A stretch of 64,000 nucleotides of DNA from Ricordea florida (taxonomy: Eukaryota; Cnidaria; Anthozoa; Corallimorpharia; Ricordeidae), in contig OX453285.1 of NCBI GenBank assembly GCA_949710005.1, positions 23,171,502 to 23,235,501 on the forward strand, written 5' to 3'. This document shows, one piece after another, positions 1 through 10,700 of the stretch (positions are counted from its first letter, which is position 1; each line of letters opens with the position of its first letter). The translations under genes and the position numbers were made by a program. Below the pieces are notes generated by a model. The model was not told the DNA's origin and ran no database searches. It worked only from the letters and a program-made list of their open reading frames with translations.

Positions 1-3000
1 AAAATAGTGGGCGGGATCTAAACTATAATTATTAATACACACATCCCTAAAGTTCTCGAATACGTCGGCTAGCTGCAGCACATCTGTTTTTAGATATAAA
101 TCGTGATAATCTCTAATTGTTTTCATTCCGAATGTTTCCCACACCTTTTTAGCATGTTCATAATCTTCGTCTGAAATACCGTGATTATTTAGTTTTGAGA
201 AAAACTCTTCCTTTGGTGGGAGTTGGGTTTCATTAAGTTTTTCAATTCGATCAAAATAATCATAAGGGAACACACCCTTTCTCAACAATAGTTTTAACTT
301 TTCTCCTGTGAAATGTTTTTTAGTTATCGCCATATTTTTATCTATTGGAGAAAAACACATACTTCCTAATAACTTGCAATTCTTGCATTGTTCGCAATTA
401 CCAACGCCATTAAAAGTAATAATCTTTCCATCTTTTACGTATCTTTTCAAGCATTCTCCTGGTTTGCACGACTCACATTTTCCGCATTTTGTAAGATTGT
501 CAACCAATCCACTAAGGGAGAATTGCATAAATTTATAAGAATCAATGAATCTTATTGTTCTAGTAATGGGCTTTTCTTTTTCATCCTCATCTTCGCAATC
601 ACAATCGTGCTCAAAATCATGATCGCAATCGTGATCGCAATCATAGTTAATTAAAATTTTCTTCGAGAAACTAATATACTTTTCATCGGTGTTGGCCAAA
701 CAGCTCATTCCACCCTTTGTTTTCCCAAGATTCTTAATGAACAGATGAGAATCATACCCCGATAGATTATGAATTACTACTGGAACAAATTTGGGGATCA
801 CATATTTTAAGTTGCAAATTTTATGCGCTGCGCCACGATATTTTCCGGTAAGATGACAATGATCTATTACTTTTCCAAAATCCTCTTCTTCAGAAAATTC
901 GCGCTCGCATATATGGCAGTGAGTTGCATTTTCATATTCTTTTTTATCTGTTTTTGACATATTCTTTTTATCATAAACTTTAAAAGTTTCCTTTTTTTCT
1001 TCTATTAACTGGAAAATTTTCCTGACATCTCTTTCTAAATATTCTGTGAATATCTGCGCAACATCCTCGTCATCAGATTTTGCGGTGTAGTTCACGCAGA
1101 TATTAAAATCCTTTGGCAATATACTTTCATCAAAACACTTAATATAATAGCAGAAACCTGATGCTTTGTGCATTTGGTAATTTTTTGTAAAGCTTTTAAT
1201 TTCGCTTGGTGAACAAGTATGTATTGGTATTAGCTGGCCCTCAAAATCAACATAGATACCAAAAGGCGCACGCATTTTATTTTTAAAATTTTTAAAGTAA
1301 ATAAATTTCGGGCTGCCATCCTCGTTCTTTGGCATTTTAATTTTAACTTCGCCGTGTGAATCGCAATATTCTTTGTGTTCTTGCAAAATCCTTTCATCGT
1401 AAAATGAGTTGAAGCACCTAAAACAGAAATGTTTTTTGTGTTTATTATCATCAATTTCAGATGACAAAAGTCTGCTTGCGTTATTTACCAAAATATAGTG
1501 GGTTTTTTCACCATTAGTTATTAAAAGTAAATTTATAAATTTACAATCACACAACTTGCATTCGTAATTATTGCAATCGCATTTCTTGCACCCGCATTCT
1601 TCACATTCGTGTTTTTTGCAGTCTTTTTTCTTGCATTTCTGTTTTTTCTTGCACTCTTTTTTCATGCAACCGCAATTCTTGCATTTTTCTTCTTTCTTGC
1701 AATAACATTTGTCGCTCAATCTCGCGGTATATATTTTATCAGCTTCTTCGTCATATTTCAGCACATTGACTGGATAGGGATTTTGTTTTTCAAACTTGGC
1801 AAAATCTCTTAATTTCATTGCACCCTCTATACCAGAAAAGTTTAATTTTTTACGATTTTCCAACAATTCATTATTTGCTCTCTCTCTATTATGTTTTCTT
1901 GGGAACACAGCCTCCGTTAATGAAAGTTGCCCGCAATCTTCGCACTTATTTTGAATGTTAATAGTAGCTTTTTTTGCCGCTAATCTTTCTGGCGTTGGTA
2001 TATATGAACTCCCAGAAGTAACTGTGTAAGGCGCTATCCCAATGTCAAATCGCGCTACTGAATCAAATTGAAAAACGCCAGAATCTGTATTTTCTTGAAA
2101 TCTTTCGACCTCAAAGAATATATCTTTAATTATATCATCATATTCTTTTGTCAAATCGCTTGCCTCTGTAATTATTTTTGGTCTGGCGCCAAAGTATTTT
2201 TCAACCTCTTCCTTAATTTGGTTATTTTGCAAAGGAGATTTCACAAACTTGGATGATAATATAACCTTAACCTTTTTTGGTTTCTTATCCTTATTAATAA
2301 TATCCATAACCTTTGGTTTTATTTTCCTCATGAATTCTCCAATAGTATATCCTTTTTTCCCATCTATTACGTGTTGCTTCAAATAGCCATTTTTGAATTT
2401 TCTCGTAGTTTCTTTAATAATTAATTCTTCTTCTTTCAACCTTTTTGTTTTTGGTCTTGCCCCCTCCTTCTCGTAATCTCTTTTTGATTTTGTTCTTTTT
2501 GGCTGATTTTTCGATTCATTCGCTTTTTTGTATCTATCTATAAAATTTTTAGCTAACTCCTCTGTTTTATTTTTTACTTTTTCTGGAATATATGGTTTCA
2601 CAAAATCCCAAAACTTGTTTAATACATTTCCCAAAAAGGGAGCATTTTTAGCCGATTCATTTTTTATTACTTGTTTTTTGGTTTTTGTTGGAATTGGTGG
2701 CAGCGGGTGCGTTGGTTTGGGTGGAGAAGGTCTTTTTGGTTTATTTTTATTAATATTTATTCTAGGTTGGTTTGGCGGCGACGTTCCGGGAGGCGTTGAT
2801 GGTATAAATATATCCGGTGAACCTGGCGGCGTTCCTGGAATTTGAATTGGTTGAGGAATATTTATAGGCGGTAAATTTGGCCTGTTTCTTGTTCTTATTT
2901 GCGGTATTGGAAGAGGTGGTTGTGGTTGATTCGCTCTTCTCCTCGGCATATTATCTATTGCTTCAAAAATTTCTCTTCTATTATCAAGGATTTGTTGAAC

Positions 3001-3141
3001 ATTATTAATTACTTCTGGTATAATGCCCAACGCTATCGCTTTATCCTCTTTAGTAGTCATTTCTGATCTACCTGGAATTTTATAAAATGTGAGCAATTTG
3101 GTTAATTGCTTAAAATTCAATTCTCTTCTTAGCTGATCCAT
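1..3141 (-). CDS. pPolB: Protein-primed DNA polymerase B of Polinton A (partial, runs off the left edge)
   Basis: The frame is open without a stop from the ATG at 3141 to base 1 (1,047 codons), so the 3' half with the palm motifs lies outside the window. The N-terminus (residues 1-45) resembles a SAP/HeH DNA-binding motif (IPGRSEM). A proline-rich linker follows (about 80-170), then a Cys/Lys-rich stretch (about 475-535). Exonuclease motif I is VDFEG (about 630). A DHCHLTGKYRGAAH block is typical of Polinton/adintovirus polymerases, with HNLSGYDSHLF (Exo II) near 790, FIDSYKFMQFSLSGL (Exo III) near 860 and LRKGVFPYDYF near 955. The family replicates linear DNA from a terminal protein; that role is inferred. 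The gene reads away from the element end at about 3779, so element A extends leftward. Confidence 0.9.
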   Translation of the reverse strand, partial: MDQLRRELNFKQLTKLLTFYKIPGRSEMTTKEDKAIALGIIPEVINNVQQILDNRREIFEAIDNMPRRRANQPQPPLPIPQIRTRNRPNLPPINIPQPIQIPGTPPGSPDIFIPSTPPGTSPPNQPRININKNKPKRPSPPKPTHPLPPIPTKTKKQVIKNESAKNAPFLGNVLNKFWDFVKPYIPEKVKNKTEELAKNFIDRYKKANESKNQPKRTKSKRDYEKEGARPKTKRLKEEELIIKETTRKFKNGYLKQHVIDGKKGYTIGEFMRKIKPKVMDIINKDKKPKKVKVILSSKFVKSPLQNNQIKEEVEKYFGARPKIITEASDLTKEYDDIIKDIFFEVERFQENTDSGVFQFDSVARFDIGIAPYTVTSGSSYIPTPERLAAKKATINIQNKCEDCGQLSLTEAVFPRKHNRERANNELLENRKKLNFSGIEGAMKLRDFAKFEKQNPYPVNVLKYDEEADKIYTARLSDKCYCKKEEKCKNCGCMKKECKKKQKCKKKDCKKHECEECGCKKCDCNNYECKLCDCKFINLLLITNGEKTHYILVNNASRLLSSEIDDNKHKKHFCFRCFNSFYDERILQEHKEYCDSHGEVKIKMPKNEDGSPKFIYFKNFKNKMRAPFGIYVDFEGQLIPIHTCSPSEIKSFTKNYQMHKASGFCYYIKCFDESILPKDFNICVNYTAKSDDEDVAQIFTEYLERDVRKIFQLIEEKKETFKVYDKKNMSKTDKKEYENATHCHICEREFSEEEDFGKVIDHCHLTGKYRGAAHKICNLKYVIPKFVPVVIHNLSGYDSHLFIKNLGKTKGGMSCLANTDEKYISFSKKILINYDCDHDCDHDFEHDCDCEDEDEKEKPITRTIRFIDSYKFMQFSLSGLVDNLTKCGKCESCKPGECLKRYVKDGKIITFNGVGNCEQCKNCKLLGSMCFSPIDKNMAITKKHFTGEKLKLLLRKGVFPYDYFDRIEKLNETQLPPKEEFFSKLNNHGISDEDYEHAKKVWETFGMKTIRDYHDLYLKTDVLQLADVFENFRDVCINNYSLDPAHYF

Positions 3142-3779
3142 AATTACTTTTGTAAGAAATATCAAATCTTTAAGCCGCTTTTCAAATTTTTAATCCGCCT
3201 GTTCCAGAAATCCTTGCCAAAATTCCCGGCTTTTATGCTGCTGATCAAAAATTCACGTGTCCCCGCTTGGTGACGGGTTCATCAAAACTTTGCGGAGGCT
3301 TCAACAATACCAAGCGGCGGCTTGGCTAATGCTTTGAGAAGGCTTGAGGGCTTCAACAATACCTAGCGGCGGCTTGGCTAGTGCTTTGTGAAGGCTTGAG
3401 GGCTTGACTAGGTCTTTTGGGTCTTAGGGATTTCGACAAGTATTTATTGGCTTTTATGCTACTGGTTAAATTCCTGATCAAATTTTGGAAACCAATTTAG
3501 CTTATAAGCTAGAAAATCCTTGTCAAATTTCCTGTGTTCCAGAATTCCCGGCTTGGTATCAGGTTCGCCAAAACTTTGCAGAGGCTTCAACAATACCTAG
3601 CGACAGCTTGGCTAGTGCTTTGTGAAGACTTGAGGGTTTGACTAGGTCTTCTGGGCCTTAGGAATTCGACAAGTATTTTTTTGTCTTTTATGCTGCTGGC
3701 TAAATTCCTGATCAAATTTTGGAAACCAATTTAGCTTATAAGCTAGAAAATCCTTGTCAAATTTCCTGTGTTCCAGAGC
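3142..3779. repeat. Terminal repeat zone of Polinton A with about 234-bp tandem repeats
   Basis: Upstream of the A polymerase lies a block of degenerate tandem repeats. The segment beginning aaattcctgatcaaat occurs at 3468 and again at 3702, a 234-bp period. The gcttcaacaatacc / gcggcttggcta module occurs at least three times between 3290 and 3620, with an extra internal duplication near 3300-3400. The last repeat ends near 3779 at a change in composition, which I take as the likely outer end. The partner terminal repeat is outside the window, so the exact end and the target duplication cannot be set. Confidence 0.55.
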
Positions 3780-4230
3780 CGCAGTTTTCTCCCTCTCTCG
3801 TCAAGTCAGAAATAAACCCATGCCCCTTACTAACTCGGTCAAGATTGATGGGTGTTGACTCAAGCAGGAATTCTGAACGACGGTTTCAGGACAAAAACAC
3901 GGTGGAATTCGAAAAAAACGTTTTTGAACAGCTATCTACTCTTAATACATATGCCAGTACCACAAAAACACGGAAGACGACATAGGCACTTTGACATTTA
4001 CATTACCTATACAGTGATACGCAACACACATTTATATACCCTCAATTCTCTTTGCCGCGAATTACCATGATAATTACTCTTTCTTCCGTTTGACCTCGTA
4101 GTTCAGTCGCTAGAACATCGGAAGATATGTTCCGGAAGTTCGTAGGTCCAATTTTCATTGAGTTGAAAGAATTTTTTTTTCCTCGTGAGAGTCCTTTTAT
4201 TTCCAATACTAAGGCTAACAGATAAAAATG
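3780..4230. other. Host intronic or upstream DNA with a decayed tRNA-derived (SINE-like) segment
   Basis: No gene is recognised. Around 4092-4152 the + strand reads like a worn tRNA head, with a box-A-like tagttcagtcgctagaac and a box-B-like gttcgtaggtccaa. This pattern is seen in tRNA-derived SINEs. The rest shows no recognisable structure. Confidence 0.35.
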
Positions 4231-4690
4231 GTAGAACCACACTGTATAGTAAAACAAACGGTACCACAGTACAGTACTGTTCAGTAGCTTTACAAAGAAA
4301 GATCACACTGCATGATTTGATCCATAGATGAAAAAGATAGAACCACACTGTATAGCAAAACAACGAGGACCACAGTACAGTACTGTTCAGTAGCTTTCCA
4401 AAGAATGGTCACACTGCATGGTTTGATCCACAGATGAAAAAGTTAGAACCACACTGTATAGTAAAACAAACAGTACCACAGTACAGTACTGTTCAGTAGC
4501 TTTACAAAGAATGGTCACACGGCATGGTTTGATTCACAGATGAAAAAGATAGAACCACACTGTATAGTAAAGCAAACAGTACCACAGTACAGTACTGTTC
4601 AGTAACTTTACAAAGAATGGTCACACTGCAAGTTTTAATCACACTGTATAGTAAAAAAAATAGCATCACAGCACAGTATATACTCCCTTG
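4231..4690. repeat. 106-bp tandem repeat with a palindromic core (about 4 copies)
   Basis: The string tagaaccacactgtatag recurs at 4232, 4338, 4444 and 4550, an exact 106-bp period, with a partial copy near 4636. Each unit carries the palindrome cagtacagtactg. The same repeat family recurs in another intron of the same gene at about 35779-36055. Confidence 0.8.
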
Positions 4691-4797
4691 TAGCTTTTAA
4701 AAGAATGGTTTTACTGGAGGTAAGGATATGTAAGTGACTTCTTAACGAAAGTTGATATCGAAGTTTTTAAAATTGGTAAATGTTTTCCTTTTTGCAG

Positions 4798-7700
4798 GTG
4801 TCACCTTACTTGCAGGTAAGTGTGGATATTTCAAAAATTTTACTTTGATTTTTATTTCTAACCAGAGAAATACGAGTTGGCATCGCCCGCTTTATACCCT
4901 GAGTTTTGAATTCAAACAGACGTTCTGATTTTCAAAGCTTTTTAAGTTGCTGTGAGAAAAAGTGAAATTTTTGAATTTAAGCTTTTTCACTAATGATAGG
5001 CTCCTGGTTTGTTCCATTACACTTGATAGTTCGAATCCAAGTCAAAGAGAACTTAATGCTACTTTTACTGTCTTGTAGGCTCTTTACTTTTCATACGGAT
5101 TTGGAGCGTTTGTGAGCCCACTGATAGCAGAACCATTCCTCAGCGGTACACCTCATCCTGACATCGGTCTGCCAGCCAGACGAGAAAGTCCGCTGCCCTA
5201 CGGTGGAATGGGGCATCGTGGGCACCATCATTTATCAAATGATCACAAGACAGTACATCATTTAGAAGATTCTTTTTACTCTGGCGCGGAAAAGTACAAG
5301 AGCGAAGTTCAAATTGCGTACTGGATTATTGCCATAGCGCATGTAAGTCATATCGTGTACTCCATGCAAAATTTTATAACTTCAGACTTATGCCCCATTA
5401 ACACCAGCTTAACATCTTTTGTTAAACCAGGTTTTAAAACGGCCGCTCTCTTCGTAACAACGTCAGGCCATCCCTCGTAAGTTGCAAAAACTGAGGGCTT
5501 TAAAAGGCGTTTTTTTTCTGGCGATGTGCCTCCATGCTCATGGCATGTAATTTAGGAACTTAGGCCCGGTTCAAACGTCGAACTTCACATGTGCCGAATC
5601 CAATGCAAATGAGAAAAATCTATTGTTTTCCCTCATTTGCATTAGATTCGGCACATGCAAAGTTCGACGTTTGAACCAAACCTTATAGGAACTTAATGTA
5701 CAACTTAATATAAATTTTCAGATTTTAACTGACATAATTTATTGTGTTATATCTTTTCAAAATTGTAAGGCCCAGTCCATTTTGAACACGTTATAATCAT
5801 TACTACTATAGTACAGTAAAAATAAGTTGGTTTTTTTAAAATTTTTTTAAATTTTTTGATTTTTTTTTTCTTAAAGTTTTCTGTGAGTTTATAGCCCAAT
5901 TTTACCAGTATTTTTACGTATGGTTTGCAAAAGCCGATTTTTCTTTTATCAGAGATTTGTCAGAAAATTAAACAGAGATTTTTGAGCTGATTAAAAAAAT
6001 TTTAAAAAAATATTTGATTTTATGATTTAAAGATTTGAAATAAATTTTAAAAAATGGAGGAATTAAATAATTTATATCTTTATGAACTAAAAAAAATTGT
6101 GAGAGAGTTAAAAATTAAAGGAAGGTCAAAAATGAATAAAAAAGATCTTATTAATGAGCTTAAAAAATTTAAAGAGGAGGAAATTAATAATTTAATTGAA
6201 AAAGTTACTACTAATAGAATTTATATTTGTATTCATGGAAAACTTAAATATTTTTGTAAAGAATGTGGGGGATCACAAATATGCGAGCATGATAGAATTA
6301 AATATGTTTGTAAAAAGTGTAGAGGATCGCAAATATGCAAACACAATAAATATAAATATCGTTGTAAAGAATGTGTAGGTTCGCAAATATGTGAACATAA
6401 TAAACAAAAACAACAATGTAAAAAATGTGGTGGTTCACAAATATGTGAGCATGGTAAACAAAAAGCTTCTTGTAAGGAATGTAGAAAAAAAAAATGAGTT
6501 ATGATTTAAATTTATAAAATAAAATAAGTAATTATGGAAATAATGATATATAGAGAATATGCGGAAGGATTAACATTTGATGAATATATGGGCAATGGTA
6601 TGCTTAGATTTAAGTATTTTAATGAAAAAAGATTGGGTATTTATGATTTTTTAAAGTCGATTGAGAAAGATGTGTTAAAAAATATATCAAAAAATCAAAG
6701 TTTTATTATTGAAGATGAAGAAGAAAATGTGGATTATAAGTCTGGAGTTGTTTTTGATATTTGTTGTTTTGAAAAGGATAATCAAGAAATTATTTATAAG
6801 GCTTTTGATTTTCAATATACAATAGATTTGGATTTTGATAAGGGTTTTTTATTAATTGATGATTTTATTAGGTTTGTGGACGAAGAAGTGTATTATAAAG
6901 AAGGTCCTATTGATTATGATGGTGATATTGGAAATAATATTATTGGCTACACTTTTGATTCAATTTATATTATATTATTCACAAACCCATATAAAGTATT
7001 ACATAAAAACAAATTTTACAATAACTTACATGATGATTTAATGAAAGAAATACATAAACGTAAATTCTACAAAGACTTACATAATGATTTAATGGAATCA
7101 GAAGTATGGGAATATCCTAGAGTTTTAGATTGGTGTCTTGATTTTGAGGAGTCAAGGGATTTGAAAGAACGTTGGGAAAAAAATTAAGTTATAAAAAAAT
7201 GAATTATGATTTAAAGATATAAAATAAAATATAAAATGGTAAAAACTAAAACTTTTAAAAGATACTATAATGATGAAAAAATGAATTTTTGTGATTTTAT
7301 AGAGTCAATTAAAGAAGATTTGTTAAAAACCATATCAGAAAATCGTGAGTTTATTGATTATTATCATTATGTTGAAGATGAAGATGAAAATCCTTATAGC
7401 TATCTTGATAAATATGATAATAAGTTTATTAAATTTGAAATTACTTATTCTAATTATTATGAAGAAGATTATGATATTATTTATTATGACGGCCGGTGGA
7501 TTATTTTTAAATCTGGTATAAATTTTGATATTGATGGAATGGATGTTGATAATTTTGTAAAATCAGCATTAAATTGTTCTAATGAAAGGTTAAAAGATTA
7601 TGTTGGGGGGGATAAAGGACCATTTAGTTATTGTTTTGATAAATATTATGATGATTGTTTTGAATATTTTAATTGTTGGGGGGGGGATCATATTTAAAAA

Positions 7701-10700
7701 AGCAATGTAATATTAATAATTTCGATGAAAAGTTTTTTGTTAAAGAACTGGATTTTATTATATACTTAAATCAAGAAAAAATAAACCATAAAAATAAATT
7801 TTATGAAGACTTTCATATGGAATTAATAGAAAGAACATGGAACCCAAGTAGATATTTAGATTGGATTGTTGATATAGAGGAATTAAGAGATTTGAAAGAA
7901 AGATGGAGTAATAATTAAAACTAATTATGTTATATAACCCAAATAATGGTTACATAACAAAATTTACCTAAATCTTAAACTAAAATTTATGGGAGAACCC
8001 TTAAGATCAAGTTTTTTCCATTCACTGTCTAAGAGGGTTAAATCAAAGTGGTTTATAACGCTATCATATTTTCTAACCGGAATTGTTGGATAATCTTTTG
8101 AAGGTATGTTTGCAAGTAAGGTTGATGGTGAGAGTTTCACAAGTTCTCCATATTTTGTTTTATTCATATATGAAGACTTATTATCCACTATACTACACAT
8201 AAGTCTCAGTGGTTCCTTAATTTGCATATTTATAGGGTATAATTTACCGGGTTTTATAAATTCGGGAACCCCTAAACCAATAGATAACCCTCTAGTAAGT
8301 TTAATGTTAAAGTTCTTATTTGAATATAGATAGTCAATAGTATCGGTCTCAATTATTGTTATCTTTTCCCTATCAGTATCGTTTAGAAAGATCGATTGAA
8401 TATCACGCAACGAATATGTACCAGGTTGTATTATTATGACGGCTTGATTCTTTTCATTGTATAATATCTGTTGATCCTTGAAATTAATCAATCTTTTGGT
8501 TTGTATATTACAATCTAATAGCTGCATCTCGCGAATATTTTTCAGCGGAGGATCTAAATAAATCCTAGTTTCAGACTCATACATGGTAATGCTTAACATT
8601 TTTTGTTTTGATTACATCATATTCATCTTTAAATTTGCATTGACGTAATCACATTCCTGAGCGACGTTAGAAACCGTCCTTTTAAAAGTAAACATAAAAT
8701 CTACTTTTCGATTTCAAATCTACTTTACATTTTGCTTGTTGCTATGTCGTAAAAGTATGCAATCTATTGTTCTACACGTGAACACTAATCCAAAAACAAT
8801 GATAATCACGTGAAATGGCCATGAACTACCGAAATAGATACCACGCTAACCCTCCACTGATAATTATAAATGTTAATATACGCACTTCATGCTCGCTTTG
8901 TGCATTGGTTTCATGTTGCGTAGTCACGTCCCAACCTTTGGTTGACTTTTCATTTTGTGTTGGAGAGATTTTTGGTTTCGGATTTGTCTCAACTATTGAA
9001 TGAGGTAACTTTAACTTTGAAGAACCCATGTTATGACTTATTCCAACCGGTTTTGATTCAGTGTTTAGGGAATTATTCGCACCAAATTTCATATCATTAG
9101 TCGCTTTCATAAGTTTGTTATTATATCCAACCACGCTTTCTGTGTTTATGATCATATTACTTGGCATCAACCACAAACCAGGAGCAATAGCTAAATCAAG
9201 CCGTAATTTCGCTTCTTGTACAGCTAATTGATATCTTTGGATAGAACTAGAAATGTCATTCTCAATCACACTACTCTCAAATAAAGCTAAGAATTCTTGT
9301 TGCGTCTCGATTGCTCCACCACCATTACCATAAATCGAGTTTCTAGTGTTAACTTGTGCTCCCAATATACAGTAAACAAAAGCTTCAGCGGATCGATTCA
9401 ATCTACCGAGTCCAGCTTTAGTGAGCCCATGCCCGCTTGTAGGAATAAACCAAGCATATTTGAAATCAGCAAAGTCATCATTACGAATAAATGAGATAAG
9501 ATTACCATTTTCTTTCTTACCGCCGTCATCAGCAAATTTACTACCTTCACCTGGCCATTGATCTGCTTCTTTATCATAATTCCTTATAATATGTACATTT
9601 TGATATCCCCCTCCTTTTCCATGATATCCTGCACCATAATCAAGAAATATATCTCCCAATCCTCCGTTTCTACCACCTTTCCATCTAAAGTCTGTGTTTT
9701 TTGATATGCTAAATTCTGCACACAATCGTTGATATGCTACTTTACTATAGGGATTATTATTTATTACAAAGGGTTGCTCATCAGGTAAGGGAAGGCTTAA
9801 TTCATATAATATCCGTCTTATTGTGAAATATATATGAAACTTAATGAAGCTATTCACTACTTTAGGATAATTTAGACTTTCAAAAGGACTAATCCCACAA
9901 CCAGATGTTGCACACCAAACTGCAAAGTTAAGTTGTTGAGGCCAATAGTTCATATCAGGTCCGTTCAACCATTTTCTACTCTGCTTTCCAAACTTGAATG
10001 TCACAACTTGATTGACAAATATGTTTCTCATTTTTGCTGTGAATTTCTTCGTATTTGAAACGTATATATCTAGAAAGGTTAGAGTTTTTGTTACATCAGT
10101 TGTAAAGTCATCAAATTTAATAGCGGGTATGGGGTAGCTTTGGTTAGTCATGGTTAAACTTTTTGGAAACGAACCAACTTTAACTTTATTTTCTAAACCT
10201 AAATCTTCCCATAATAATGTTTTCAAATTAGAAGGTAGATCATCGGTCCAGGTTTTTCCAGTTGGATCATCATTAGACATGATTGTTGTTCCATTAACTT
10301 TCCACTTAATATATCCTCCAAATGAATCATTAATAAATGTAAATTTATCAAGGTTAACATTTGGATACCTATTTCTAAAATCCGTCCATAGTGTCATTTT
10401 ATTACTTTTAGAATAAGATGAAAAGTCTTTAGACTAGATAACCTCTTTTCTAATACCTGCAAAACAATTACATCCTACATCAGTTTTCTCATATGAAATT
10501 TTTAATGTGTGGGCCCGGTTAACTCTTTTAATAGATCTGCTCGAACTTCTCTTCTTATCTGCGACATGTTTAAGTTTTTTTCTGTATCTTTCCTAAATTT
10601 TTGTCTGATTTCTAGTTTTAGTTTTTGAAACTTTTCCAACTCTGCTAAAATTATAGAAAATTCTTGATCGGATATAACATTATCTTTCAATGCCTTTGAA

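Noticed and set aside
1230..1454. Separate 74-codon gene on the - strand
   Set aside because: Out-of-frame shadow of the element A polymerase, whose own frame is open throughout this stretch.
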